DNA of 64,000 nucleotides from Polytrichum commune. Taxonomy: Eukaryota; Streptophyta; Polytrichopsida; Polytrichales; Polytrichaceae. The notes beneath the pieces are model-generated. The model was not told the DNA's origin, did no database searches, and saw only the letters and a list, made by a program, of their open reading frames with translations. Below are positions 12,302-25,000 of this stretch, in pieces. The translations under genes and the position numbers were made by a program. The stretch covers positions 10,877,001 to 10,941,000 of the forward strand of contig OX485807.1 in NCBI GenBank assembly GCA_950295325.1, in the 5' to 3' direction. The number at the start of each line of letters is the position of its first letter. Position 1 is the stretch's first letter.

Positions 12302-12735
12302 ATATTTTTTCTCAAGTGGTTCAATAAGATTTTGACAGTGACCTCCCTATGTGATACCTTATAGCATTCCAATTATATTAATCACATCTCATAGTTCAAC
12401 TTCCCAAACGTCAAACCAATTTGATCCCATTTGGGATTCCTAATGATTCTTTTTGTTCCAATTCAGCTTTTAAGACAACACTTCTGGTAACCATTCAAGG
12501 ATCATATATACCAACATGCTAATGTTATAGGCAAGCTAACAATGACTACTAATAGATGTATTGCATAGGCAACCAAAATGCAATACATTGAATAATTTGG
12601 ACCTTATATGTAGCCAAAGCATTCAATCAAATAATGAGAAATCATCAAACAACCAATGACATGGTACTATTTGAGACCCTATATTTTTTCTCACATGGTT
12701 TAATAAAATTTTGACAGTGACCTCCCCGTGTGCTA
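12302..12735. repeat. Direct repeat of about 50 bp
   Basis: A CTATATTTTTTCTCA...GACAGTGACCTCCC segment occurs at about 12302-12348 and again at 12683-12728. The spacing is about 380 bp. The region between has no gene. Confidence 0.5.
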
Positions 12736-13934
12736 GGTCAAGTAATTGGGAAATGACAACCCAAAATCGTAACTACGATATAATGTGTCTATCATAGCAT
12801 AACATTGTAAAGTACAATATTATTGTTAGTTGCTTGCTTGTACCCATTTTCTTTAAAATTATGCAGCTCAAATAAACCTAACTAATTTAGTGAAGATTCT
12901 CTTCCCTCATTGAATGATTATATGAATTCCCCCGACTATATTGATTACTCAATACTGACTGAATAGCTAGATTTGAACTTGTAGTCTAATCTCTTTTAAA
13001 CACATGTTTTTTTTTATGATTGTTATTAGATCTAAACCTCACCACACACTACACTACGCAATCATTCTAATGGAGAAGCCCGTTGGCCTTACATGTAATT
13101 ATGAGCCTTGAAACGATTTTTAAAACAAGAAATCTCATCAAATTGAGCATTTAAATATGAAAGCAAAAGTATGATACGAGAGTATATTGACAACGCAAAG
13201 GTTGCTTTCTATTTGACATTGTCAAAACTTTCACGTGTCCTTTCTATTCATCTTTTGTGTAATTTAATGTTGGAGGTCAGATATCCACTACCGTGTTGAG
13301 AAACCAATGTCAACACAATCTACTAGATGGACATGTGGCGCCTTTGCCATGGAAGGCAATTATAGGTATCCACAAGCTCTCTATAGGGTATACACATTTT
13401 TCCACTCTCCTTATCTGTACGGTTGAATGATGTTATAATCAAATCTTTTGTTTCTAGCACACTAAAGTTTCTAGATACGGTTGTCAACACTAGTAGGGAC
13501 TTGACTTTCACTTAACTAGACTCTACTATTACGGCCTTAGTTTACCCTACAATACTCATATTTAGTCTTTCCCTTTCTCAAAACTTCTTTTTACTACTGA
13601 AATCACCCAATCAATATTTAAGTTATTCAAACAATAAGAATTACGTATAGATGCCCAAGAGACATTACGGTCGGTCTAAGGATGAGTTTCCATGTAGGCT
13701 GCTTGTCCACTAGATTCTAGATAATAATGGGTTGGAGGTGTTTGCATGTTATTAAGCACAAGCCGCCATCCAACCGCATTATGACGATATGCTAGAATGT
13801 GGAGGGTTGTGAACATATGCCACTAGATTTCCATGTGTCCACTAAAGAATTTTAAACCTACAAGTGTTGGTCCCCGCAAGATTGAAGACCAATTTTAGGA
13901 GGAGGAGGTTAGCAGGGGGGCTGGATTTGAGAAG

Positions 13935-14160
13935 ATGGGAGTAGCTACACTAAATATGGTATTTAGTGTCACCAATTCTAATTGTCTTGCTCAATACGAA
14001 TCATAATTTGCGGTATAGTGCCACCAACACTTAATGTTAACCCAACATTATTTGTCATTCTTTGTAAATTTTTTGGGGGATTACAGATTTACAGTGTTGC
14101 AATTACTATCACTTACCAAGTGATTTTTCATACAAATTTCATCACACTAAATGTTGACAA
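13935..14160. repeat. Diverged dispersed repeat, second copy at 22672-22900
   Basis: Both copies share TTAGTGTCACCAAT, TTGTCTTGCT, a GGGGG word and the CACTTACCAAGTGATTTTCAT-type segment in the same order. Divergence is high. The termini are unclear and no coding frame is shared. Confidence 0.5.
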
Positions 14161-14199
14161 TAAATGTTTTGGCCAATGGATGAACTCATTCATCATCCC

Positions 14200-15875
14200 T
14201 ATCAACCTCAAACCCCCACCCTTAAGCGTCATAGTCCGGGTAAGAGTCTAAGGCTCACATATAGCTCGTTGTAGTTTTTAACCCCTTGGGATTGAGTCGA
14301 ATTCCTTCCAATGACATAATTTCATCAACCACAACTTTATTCAAGCCACCCAAAGTGTCAGGTGTTTAGAAACACCCAACCCCCTGTTGGTCACTTTATA
14401 CTATAACCGCCCACATCAACTTCATTCCCTAGTGTTCCATCCTCTTCTAATATCTAAGCCCCCCACTCTCTAACCATTGTGCCCTTAATAAGTACCCACT
14501 ACCATCTATTTAGTAACAACCCCTTGTTTACCCTAATGATCCGTCTATAAACTAATTACCCCTAGCTCCTAAATGTTAATCCCCTACCCGAGAACTAATT
14601 CTCCAACCCTCAGTGCTGATCAGTCGGACAAGAATCTATGTTGTTTGAAGGAGCCTGGGCCCGTCATCACCCATCATCGCCCGTCGTTGCCCGTCAACCA
14701 GCAGCCTTCGAGCTGGGCCTGCTGGCCAACTCTGTAACTGACCAGAAGCCCTCCCAGTGCTAGACCTTGCTCCAACCGTGGCCGACCTTAGTGTCTGCTT
14801 CACACAAACGCCTCTGAGCCCCTGGTCCTCGTCCTCCTTCTAACTGCCTTTTCAGCTCTTGCTGATCATTGCCCAAACGCAGTTCCCACTCTTGCAACCC
14901 AAGGAGCACATCCAACTCAAAACAAAACCTTCAACCCTTCTACAGCAATTTCCGATTCCCTCATAACCTCCATGTTCTCCTCACAGTGCTCCCCTTAGGT
15001 CGGGTGAATACGACTCCAAATGCAACCACACCGCTTGCCTAATATCGATCTCACCAACCTCCTACCACCTCGTGCCTTCGCATTCATGGCCAATTAACTT
15101 AGTCCTTCAGCAATTGACCCATCTCCCTTGTAATTTGAGAGTGTTGTCCCGAAACTTGGAAATGCAGATCACCATAGCGTCCAGGGTTGTCTAGTTATGA
15201 CCTTCTTCCAGCATTCCTTCAACTTCTCCGTTCTCGCACTGTACCAGGCAGTTGCACTCACCTCCAAGATAGCCACCAAGGGTGGCAGTTCGCCCAGATC
15301 GCCGAATTGCTGCCTTCCAGTCCTAGAATGCTACCTTAGCGCATCTACTGACCTTGCCCTTGGTCTACTGGGATGCTAACCTGCGGCTGTAGATTGATTT
15401 CCCTCCGACCAGTTCCTGTTCGATCTCCACAAGCCCCTCCGTGGGCTCCCTCTCCGGCCCCCAGCCGCAAGTCTCCACACACGTACGCCAGAGAGAGTGC
15501 TCCCCGCCTCCGACTCCCAACTGTCGACCATCCCCAACCCGGGAAACACTCGGGTACAGTCCCTGCCCCCCCCATCACTAACAACTAACCTACCTAATTC
15601 AAACAACAACCCTGCCTAATTCAGCAGCTAAACCCAACCCTTTAAGTCGAACTTAATTCATACACTACTAATCTAAACTCCTACTTAACGACTTCAACTA
15701 ATTCTTTAGCAATGCCGCTACCAAACACTAACTACCCAGCCTAAAGCTTAATCATTGAAACACACTCAAAGCCCACTCTTTTTATGTTTTGATAAAGTAA
15801 AAAAAAAAATCCAAACTTAAGTCTTAAAAATTTCCAAGCTTAAAACACATGTGGGCACATGCTTTTGGGCTCACA
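14200..15875. mobile_element. Solo LTR a (1676 bp)
   Basis: It begins TATCAACCTCAAACC and ends GGGCTCACA, flanked by a perfect 5-bp target duplication ATCCC (14195-14199 and 15876-15880). The start TA instead of TG is one transition away from the canonical TG. It shares its beginning (CACCCTTAAGCGTC...AGTCCGGGT) and its end (CACTCTTTTTATG...GGGCTCACA) with the LTRs at 17255 and 39024. No PBS, PPT or coding sequence follows, so it is a solo LTR. The interior from about 14640 is C-rich. Confidence 0.8.
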
Positions 15876-15880
15876 ATCCC

Positions 15881-17109
15881 TGACAATATTTCTTCACTTA
15901 TTCATAAAGACTGTCATTTGAAAGTTACCATTATAGTGACATAAAATATCATACGTAGTGTAGTTGGCTTATATGAACCCTACTCCACCAAACTCCCTCT
16001 ACATTTGGGTGGGTTTGGCCTTATTCACACTAGAATCTAGTGGACGAGTAGCCTACATGGTAACTCACCCTAAGTGGTGCATGGTCATGCGGTCAATGAT
16101 CGTGAGGTGAGATATTTTTGAATTAGGATCGGATTTCAAATGCAATCATGAATGGGAAGATTTTTTGGATCCTTTGTATGATCCATAAGCACTTCTAAAT
16201 TTATTTAAGCATGGAACCTACATTATTTATGTTTTTTTTTAATCTAGTAGGCTATGAGAAATCTTGGGTACCAAATTAGCCTCAGGTTTTGAAATATCTT
16301 TATTTTGGTACATTGTCCATCCACCTTGAGGCTAACTTGAAATCAAATAAGAATCTAGTTGGACATTGCCAAAGTTGCTTCCAATAGGTGGATGTATAAG
16401 CTTGACCTACGTTATGGGGTTGGGCACAGACACGTTATCTAAACATAAGGTGCAATAATCATATTGCCATTGCACATCAAGTGCAGTTATGATAGTAGTC
16501 AAGTTGCCCACAACTGTAGAACAAGAAAATATTGCCATGATGTTGGACTCTGGTTCTTATTTTATGCGGTTACAACTTCCACCTATGTGGGGATTTGTAC
16601 TATGCACTATGCATTTTCAAACCACGCTCCCCCCAAGATTGTTCACCATTTCATACCCCACACAGGCACAATGATGGGCAATTGACATTAAATTTATGCC
16701 AATTGAGATCCCATGGGGGTCAACCTCTACTTTTGCTTGCACATGGCAATTATGGCACCCACTGCGTCGCAATGGCTAGTTATAGGTGGTTGCTATGGAC
16801 ATGATCTCCTCTAGTATTTAAGAGTTAAATTCAAAACCTTATTTCATAGATTGTCTTATATCAAAGAAAAAAAATAAAAATATACTTATATGTAATATCT
16901 CAAATGCTTGAAATCCCATCAAAATACAACATTTGTATTTGCATCCAAGGGCACCCAAGCTACATATTTGAACCTCCATCTTCAATAACGTCAACTTGAA
17001 GATATAATTTTATCAATTCAAAAAGTGCACTTCCAGAATAAGTTAGTCACTTTTCACATAAACAATCAAACATCAAAACATATAAAACTAAAATATATGT
17101 TTTTGTGGA
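15881..17109. other. No recognised gene
   Basis: Short overlapping frames near 16464-16804 show no domain, and their codon content looks random. No element boundary was found. Confidence 0.4.
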
Positions 17110-17250
17110 TGGACATTGGAGAAGGACCCAAACTTTTGGATCCAATGAATAGGGAGAACCGACCGCTAGTTGTAGATGAACCGGTTGAAGTTCAAGAGTT
17201 CAAGAAAATCATCCATCATATTAGGGATTTCTATGGAATATACCTCAAAT
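17110..17250. repeat. Inverted dispersed repeat, partner at 24945-25050
   Basis: The segment AACCGACCGCTAGTTGTAG...GGAATATACCTC is the imperfect reverse complement of the stretch at 24945-25050. The plus-strand reading contains a plausible peptide (NRENRPLVVDEPVEVQEFKK), so the repeat may come from an unknown gene or transposon exon. No further support was found. Confidence 0.5.
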
Positions 17251-17254
17251 TAAT

Positions 17255-18383
17255 TGTGAGGCCAAACCACCCACCCTTATGCGTCCTAGTCCGGGTGAGG
17301 GCGTGGGGATCACATTCATGTTCACATAACTCCCTCTTATCAACTTCATAAAACTCCATTTCAATTCCCATCAATTCTTGCACACCAATTTATTCCATAA
17401 TAAGAGTACAAGCATTGAAAAATGCTCTTCTCTATTTATCCCCTTCTCCCTACACTAATTTACACCCCAACCCTCAACTCATTACCAAAATCTCATCCCC
17501 CTAGGCCACCCTCTAATTTGTGTGAAACCAAATCCCCCTAATGCCCTTGGCCCTTGGCCCTTTCCCATATCTGGTCGAGCTCACGACCGGTCCCATATCC
17601 GGTTCAATAACCGGCTTGAAAATCAGTAGCTCAAATTGACTTAGGCCTCGGCCAGCAGCAACTCAAGCTTGCTTGAAAAATCAGTAGCTCGCCTTCCCTC
17701 AGGCCTCGGCCAGTAGCAACTCAAGCTTGCTCGAAGAATCAGTAGCTCAAATTGACTCAGGCCTCGGCCAACAACAACTCAAGCTTGCTCGAAAAATCAG
17801 TAGCTCGCCTTCCCTCAGGCCCTCGGCCGCAACAGCTCAAGCTTGCTCGAAGAATCAGTAGCTCAAATTGACTCAGGCCTCGGCCAACAACAGCTCAAGC
17901 TTGCTCGAAAACTAGTAGCTCACCTTCCCTCAGGCCTCGGCTAGCAGCAACTCAAGCTTGCTCGAAAACCAGTAGCTCAACCTTGAGCTCCTTGAGCTCC
18001 TCCTTCGCTCCACACCACAAAGAGACACACACACACAAAATCCCAAGAGGCTTAACCCCTCACCTCTCTCCTACTTAGTAGGACCTCATCTTATCCACTA
18101 AACCCTCACCCCCTAAACCAACACAATGGGTCCCAATTCAAACACTTAAACCACGAGGCCCTTCCCCTTACTTAACACACATACTATCAACTTAATTCAC
18201 CCAATCCCCTAATGCCGCTAAGCTTCTAATTAACCACACAAAATAAGCCTAAGGCCTAAAACATAACTCCACACCAAGCCTCACTCTTTTTAATGCTTTT
18301 TGTCGTTTCAATAACGATGTCAAATGCAACTTTGAGTAAATTCTAAGCATAAAACAAATATGAGCAACCATTTTGGACTCATA
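17255..18383. mobile_element. Solo LTR b (1129 bp)
   Basis: It begins TGTGAGGCCAAACCACCC and ends GGACTCATA, flanked by a perfect 5-bp duplication TTAAT (17250-17254 and 18384-18388). The terminal CA has become TA. It shares both ends with LTRs a and c but is about 550 bp shorter and contains a private tandem array (17618-17990). No internal coding region remains. Confidence 0.85.
17618..17990. repeat. 58-bp tandem repeat in solo LTR b, two alternating unit types
   Basis: About six units share AATCAGTAGCTC and CTCAAGCTTGCTCGAA. A central word alternates between AAATTGACTCAGG and GCCTTCCCTCAGG, so the higher-order period is about 116 bp. All units contain AAGCTT. The array is not seen in the related LTRs at 14200 and 39024. 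Confidence 0.8.
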
Positions 18384-18961
18384 TTAATATAGAAAAATTG
18401 GGAGATCCTAACATGTAACCGGATCAATGTCCAGGGAGAACCGGTATTTAGTGTAATGGCGGCCGGTTGGTTTTGTGAAAAGTCCGGTTGAATTGGGAAA
18501 GTTGAGGATGTGAAACCAGTGCTTTTAAAAAAAAACGGATTTCAACCGGCAACCATTTTGAAGAGGAGGATTTTTACCCGGATAAATTATGAAATAGGCA
18601 GATTTCATCTGGTTTGATTCATCTAGGGCCGGATATCATTTGGTTTTAGGGTTTAGGTTATGTGTCCGTTGTAGGCTTGTAGTGATTTGGTGAATGGTGG
18701 ATAGGCGAAGCTTTTGCTTCATTATTGTATTTCATTGTTGATGGCTAGCGTTTAGAATGTGTTTGAGTGTGTCTATGGAAGATATTCGTGGTGATCTTTA
18801 TAACGTACTAATGGAAGCCATAGATTTATGGAGGAACTCTACAAAGTTTAGATGGTTGTTTTCACATCCACAGAGATACCTTTCAGGGCGTTTTCCTTTT
18901 GAAGGTGAAGATGATACTGTTGATTTTGACTCTAACAGTTGATGAATTTCATTTTGGTATA

Positions 18962-19780
18962 TGGGGGCATTCACGGTTGGGGTACTACTTTTGGGTGTCT
19001 AACGGAAAAAGGACTTTTTTAGATAACTTCACATGCTTGGTACTATGCTTAGATTTGTTTTGTGAAGCATATTTTGGATCATACCTACAATTCATACTCC
19101 ATATTGAGTACACCAACAAAGTTAATTTAGAAGGAATAGGGTCATCTAAGATATCATTTTGATTCCTTAAAGGACATTTAGGAGTGTTGTCTTAATTGTT
19201 CACCTTAGGATCAAAGAATGAAAAGGACAACAAGAATTAATCGAAACGATCCCAATTTTTTTCCTCACAATCATCGTTCAAGTGTGTACCAACAGAACCA
19301 AAAATGTATTGAATACCAATTGCCCAACTTTACAAGTGGCACCAAACATGGCCAAAAATACATATAATCACGGCCACACCTAAAAGGAACGTCTAGTATT
19401 AGAATTGGACAAAAAAAATTATATGAATGGATACATGACACTTATACCAAGGTACCAAGATGCAAAACAGGAAATAATTGACCACCAATGCACACCTAAA
19501 TAACAAAAAATGCCATTGATGTGGCCCAAACAAGTCATTTGACCCCTTTTCAAGGTTTATGACTTATCTACTTATTTCATAGGGAATTTCTCTATTATTG
19601 GTGATTATTTAATAAGAAATAATATCTTTCTTGATATAGCCTATGAATTATCTACTTTATTTATTTAAAATTTATTGATAAAATAATAGTAAATCATGAT
19701 AAACACCGAAATCCACTAGTCCTTAAGTCCTTATTAAGTCCTTTGACCCAAAAGTAGTACCTCAACCGTGAATGCCCCCA
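18962..19780. mobile_element. Non-autonomous DNA element, GGGGGCATTCACGG family (copy 1)
   Basis: Terminal inverted repeats of about 32 bp start GGGGGCATTCACGGTTG and read into GGTACTACTTTTGGG. Short AT-rich duplications (ATAT) flank them. The whole body matches the element at 47897-48650. There is no transposase. The superfamily is uncertain because the target duplications of the two copies differ in apparent length. Confidence 0.75.
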
Positions 19781-19784
19781 TATA

Positions 19785-20640
19785 GTATGGTATGTTAGGT
19801 TACTCTTTTATCATGTTGTGGCCTCAAATTTAATATGAGGTTTTAAGACCTAGGTATGATAGAAGAGTAAATTCATGGCCATCAACCAGTTAATGGGTTA
19901 TTTTAGGTTCAACTCCTGCTATGGATAAATTGTTGATCATTGTTGTTAGATGTTGATATCATTCCATATTATTGTTGTATGTTGATATGTTCTTTGGACG
20001 TTGTTGTTGAATGGTGTAAGTTGTTTGTAAATATAATATTGCTACATTGGAAAACCGGCTTACTTATCAATGCCCAAGTTTTTTGCCGGTTGTCATCACA
20101 ATAAAGAGGAAATTAGCCAACACTTGAAAAAAAATATAGGATATTGGCCGATCCAAATTAATGGCAACAACTTTGCAACCGGTCAAATCCTAAAAAACCG
20201 GTAGAAGTTGTGAAGGGGCGGATTTTAGCTGGTTGAGCTCAAAAATCTCCCAAACCCTGAACCGGATGGACTAGAAAGTCAAGGAATTTGACCCATAATG
20301 ACTCATAATGACCAAAATATCCTTCGACACTGTTTGGGCTGGCTCTTCAACACTAAAGAATTTTAGCATGTTATAACAAAAACTTAAGGACGTGATGCCT
20401 TTTCATCTAAGTAATTATACACTTTACACCCTAAAGTGCACCCCGGCCCCCACCCCGGAGGTTGACATGAGGTGGGGATGATGAGATCCATCCAAGTCAA
20501 ACCAAGCTTGGTCCACTCCAAAATTTGAAAGCAACCAACAACCCCATTCTACATGACACTTTCTCAACTTAATTAGTCGTTGAAGAAACTGTAGAAATCT
20601 TCTCGCAAGAGTGATGCGACACAAACCTTTCTAGGAACCG
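19785..20640. other. No recognised gene
   Basis: This stretch holds scattered CCGG words and AT-rich sequence only. It forms the far upstream flank of the ginkbilobin-like gene. Confidence 0.4.
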
Positions 20641-20658
20641 GCTAGCTAGATTTCCAAG

Positions 20659-20666
20659 TATAAATA
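20659..20666 (+). promoter_or_regulatory. TATA box of the ginkbilobin-like gene
   Basis: TATAAATA lies about 30 bp before a plausible start of transcription near 20690-20700 (CACCATCACATCTTC). The leader that follows contains no ATG before a splice donor at 20769-20770 (TTG|GTGAGTG). It fits a two-exon gene whose coding exon begins at 21378. Confidence 0.6.
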
Positions 20667-20689
20667 CGCCACTGGCCTGCACTGAGTAC

Positions 20690-21377
20690 CACACACCATC
20701 ACATCTTCAGTGTTGGCTCCACAGTTGAGGAGTATCACTTATCACTACAGCTCCTCCGTCTTCTTAATTGGTGAGTGTGCTCAGTGACCACATAGACTCC
20801 TCAGCTGTCAGCTCATTTCTGTGTACAAGCCGCGCTTTCTGTCACGTGAGCTTATGGCGGTTGCCAATGATTTGCAAAGCTGCAATGACATGTCCTCCTC
20901 AACATTGCCAAGTGGGGGAGAGCTTGACATTCTCTGTCCCGAGGAGCAATCTTAGTTGGGTGCACTTTGGTTCTAGAATCTAATTAGTGCAGGATGTTAG
21001 AATTAGAGTCTTAGTGGTATGCATGACTTTGGTTCTACAATTATACCAATTCAGGATGTTAGAGTAATGTCAACCAGCTGCACTTTGCTTCTAAGATTTT
21101 CTCTACACAAAATGGAAGATTTGCACTTCAAATCTAGTGGAGGCTCCCACTCACACAGGCTTGAAACCCATGAGTATGGGGAAATGGAAATGTACCATAG
21201 TTGTAATAGTTCAGAAAACCATCCACTGGAAGAGTGAATGCAGTGGTAAGGAACGGCAATTCCCATATTGAGGCTTATAGGCTATCAAGGTCCTGAGCTC
21301 TAACACCACACGACGTAGCAACACATGATGCATCATTGTCATGACATATTACTAATTTTTTATGTATGTTTTGTCAG
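20690..21377 (+). other. 5' leader exon and 5'UTR intron of the ginkbilobin-like gene
   Basis: The leader exon would run from about 20690 to a strong donor (GTGAGTG) near 20770. The acceptor TTTTGTCAG ends at 21377, 40 bp before the start codon. The intron of about 610 bp lies entirely in the 5'UTR. This is predicted from splice-site consensus and promoter position only. Confidence 0.5.
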
Positions 21378-21417
21378 GCTCCAAGCGGATTATAGCAGAA
21401 TCGGCAAAGTGAGAATC

Positions 21418-21795
21418 ATGACGAAGCTCATCATAACCCTCGTCATCTTCACGGTGTTCCTCGTGGCATCGGCACAGGCTTACGACGCCACATTCCAATT
21501 TGCGGCTTGCAACACACAAAAGACGACGACGACGAGTGCATTGTACAAGGCGATTGGGTTGGTGCTGTCAGACCTCGCGCAAGAGACCCCTTACAATGGC
21601 TACGATTACAAGGACAGCGAGACGAGCGGAGGGGTGACGGCATGGGGACGTGCCACTTGTAAGTATGGCTTGTCTGATTGCACCGCGTGCTTACAGTACA
21701 TCGGGACCCAAATCCTACCCGCATGTAGCAACGCCGTTGGAGCTCGCTACCAAGTCACCGATTGCTTCATCGAGTACGAGGATTACTCGTTCTGA
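21418..21795 (+). CDS. Ginkbilobin-2-like secreted antifungal-type protein (single DUF26/GNK2 domain)
   Basis: This 125-residue protein starts at an ATG just before a typical signal peptide (MTKLIITLVIFTVFLVASAQA), so export to the apoplast is expected. The mature part of about 104 residues is one GNK2/DUF26 domain with six cysteines for three disulfides. In ginkbilobin-2 an Asn, an Arg and a Glu bind mannose and are needed for antifungal action; here N11, R89 and E100 of the mature chain occupy those places. The core cysteine motif is C-x6-C-x2-C rather than C-x8-C-x2-C, a two-residue shortening. An upstream in-frame ATG at 21325 is rejected because it lies before the splice acceptor. A role in antifungal defence is inferred from the family. 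There are no signs of decay. Confidence 0.88.
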   Translation: MTKLIITLVIFTVFLVASAQAYDATFQFAACNTQKTTTTSALYKAIGLVLSDLAQETPYNGYDYKDSETSGGVTAWGRATCKYGLSDCTACLQYIGTQILPACSNAVGARYQVTDCFIEYEDYSF

Positions 21796-22010
21796 TCGAG
21801 GCGACATATGATCATGTCACTTGTCAGGATATAGAACCATATACTTGTGCGAATATACTGTAGATGCCATATAATCATGTTACTAGCAAAACTTGATGCT
21901 TGATTGGGAAAAGAAGAAAAGAAAAGAAAAAATAGTGTTGGAAGAACAAGGGATGCACATTTGTATGTTCACGAGCTTCTTGATGAACTTTATAGTGTGC
22001 TCAAGCTTTT

Positions 22011-22016
22011 AATAAA
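22011..22016 (+). terminator. Polyadenylation signal AATAAA
   Basis: AATAAA lies 216 bp after the stop codon of the ginkbilobin-like gene, in an AT-rich 3' flank with TTTGT-rich sequence downstream. It is a plausible near-upstream element for 3' end formation. Confidence 0.5.
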
Positions 22017-25000
22017 CAAAAAGTACTATGACTTTTGATAAGAAATCTGGCAAGATTTGTCGAGCACAGTGTTTGTAAATTTGTTTGTACTACAAGTTTT
22101 CACTTGCTGAAGTTTGTTGGACTGAAGTAAAAAATTATGTATGTCATGTAGAAAGCTTATGTTCAAACCAATTTGGTACCCAATACATCTTTATTGAGCA
22201 CAAGAAATTGTCGTTCTCGAACACATAAGGTAAACCGGTGATAATTCCAACCTCTTCCAAAAAGTGACCCTTCTGCACGTCTACTAATCCCACAATCAGA
22301 ACACACATTTAAGCGTCTGTATGTCTCTGGAACAAATCAGGGACAAATTTGAGTGAAAATGGGACAAAACTTGAAAGAATGCGAGGTTGGTTATGGACGA
22401 TTGTGGAATTAGATTTGGGCAAGCGTCTTAACATAATATATCTTGTCCACCAGTTTAATCTCCTGCAAACATTGATCAATAGTCTACTGCAAGATGTCAT
22501 CTGGGCATACTAGTTTAATTGATCGTGTTTTGTAACTTGGCAGTTTAACTTTAATTTCTGAGTTTATTGTGTAGTAGTTGGTTGTAGGGATGAATTCTGT
22601 CATAACTTTGAAGGTCACGCATCAGTTGAGGTTTGAGGAATTTCATGACAGTCTGATCCTGGGAAGTTCCAGTAGCTACAGGGAATATAGTAGTTAGTGT
22701 CACCAATACTGTTTGTCTTGCTGAATACTAATTGTGCACCGGATATCTAGAATCACCAACACTATTTGCAAACTTACAATTATTTGCCATTCCTGGTATT
22801 TCTTTTGGGGGTCTGAAGGAATTTGTACAGTACTGCTATTATTCTCATTTACTAAGTGAATTTTCATCCAAATTACAATCATCTATAACAATATTTCACT
22901 ACAGATTTGTTAAGATACAAAATATACCAATTTGTTTCAATAATTGGTATGGAATTCATCTAACTTCAATCATCCATGACAACACTTGTGAACTTATTCA
23001 TAAGAAGTGACATTAGAAAAGCATAATATACCATATGACAGTAAGTACAATAGTTGGTGCAGTTATGCGGATATGAGGCCTTGGTTGGGTCGCTTGTTGA
23101 TCACAATTGCAGATTCAGGGACTAGCTACAACCTGGAAATATAATTGTGTTTTGGAAGAACAACTTGGGTTGCTTGCGGCTTCCTCAGTCTCTCGAACAT
23201 GGTTTCCTTTTGGTTCAAACGAAAATAGACTTAAATTAATCGGACTTACTTTTGATTGGAAACTCGCAGTTGTGTCAGGTAAAATATCTATGGGTTCTAC
23301 AACTTTTCACTTGCAAAATTTTACAGAATTGAGGAAGTTTGTTGGAATCGAAGCAGAATTTCGAGAGATTTGGCTGGATTGGGAGCGTAAGAGCCACACC
23401 AGTGGGAGTGAAGAAAGTCAATGCAGATAGTATATATGGAGGAATCCAAACACCCCACTCTTTCAAAGCCCTCATAACGTTATTCAACTCCTCCATCTTG
23501 ATGACAATCTGTTTTTTTCCTCAAACTATCATTTAGGACTTCTTTAGGTTGCAACCCCTGCACACGTAAGATTGAACTGTTGACCAAAAAATTGAAAGAG
23601 CTAGTTCTTGGGGAAATTTCATGAAGTTCTTCCTCTCTTTCAACCAAGCCTTTATGGCGGTAATTCCCCCACGAGCTTCCGCATCATGGTCATGAAGGAG
23701 GCATCAAATTTGTCCTTATTGGACATGTCCACCCAGTTTTGATAAGCCCACACCTTGTAACCATTCCCCTTGCGGGGACGTTCCCAACCATGCCGTTTCA
23801 TGAGCTCTTGCCTGATATTACATCCTCTCACATATACAAACATGAAACTCCATGATCATCTGATATTACATCCTCTCACAAAGTTTGATGCAATTCTTTT
23901 AGGATAATAAGCAATTAAAATTGTGCAAGATTTGAACTTACTTGGGCTAGAAACACACAACAACTTCTATCTGTGCAACTCATGTATGTTTAGGTAGCTT
24001 GCCAATTTTCACCACAAAATGCTCTACATAAGTATGGTGAAAATGGAAAAAATTGGATTAAAATTGATGACAATCGAATGAAAATTGTATATAAGATAAA
24101 TGGGGATAGCAACGAGGATGGTAAACTAAATCTTGTTGCAAGCTGTGAGGGATTTATGTTTGCTCCGCAACGTAGCAGGGCCTCGCAGTGGAAGCAAAAT
24201 TGAAAATGGCTATGAGAGAGCTCCCCATATATACTACTCTCAACATGATCACACCACCCTAACAAATCATAGTTCTATGTAGATAACGTGTAGACTATAT
24301 TGCGTTATGAGTGGTTGTCATTGAAGTTATATGTCCGTAATCGCCATTTTAAGAGATTAGATTTCTAATTTGGTGTGGACATTTCATTATGATCACGCCG
24401 TGGATTTTATGACAGTGCTAACGACCCGCCTCCACAATTCATTTTGAAAAGACCTCTTGAAATGTGTACACTGTCAATATCAAATTTACGACACAAAGTC
24501 AAATCGTCACTCCCTCCATGAATTTCATATATAACCATTTAATGAGCTCAAAAATCTTTACTTTGAAAATGGATAAGATACACGTATGAGCTCCAGAAAT
24601 TATGAAGGGAATGGCTACGGATAACATGAATTGAAGTTGGCTACAGCATCGCAACTATTGCATGCTTTGCATCCTAGTAAAAGTGGGTGCATATTAATCA
24701 AAACTGTCCATTCAACCCTTATTATTCCTACACCACTTGGGTCTCCAAATGTCGCAGCTTGACTCATTCTCACTCCCGAAACATGCGATAGCTGAAAATT
24801 GGAGTGGAAAGGGGGAGATGACTCCTAATCAAGTGATCTTCAGCAAAGTACCCGGCGAGATTTTTGGGAATAATTGGTCAAAATCCTAGTGTTCCAAAGT
24901 CCACCTGGTTACATGTTGTGATCTTTTGGTACTTCTTTATGGATTCGAGGTATATTCCACAGATTACCCTAAATTGATGGGTAATTTTCCTGGGGTCTTT

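Noticed and set aside
19905..19935. A tRNA-like B box (GGTTCAACTCC)
   Set aside because: No matching A box or cloverleaf could be laid around it.
21660..21706. A mini-intron in the ginkbilobin-like gene (GTAAGTATG ... TTACAG)
   Set aside because: It would be about 46 bp long and would remove the conserved SDCTAC segment; the frame reads through normally.
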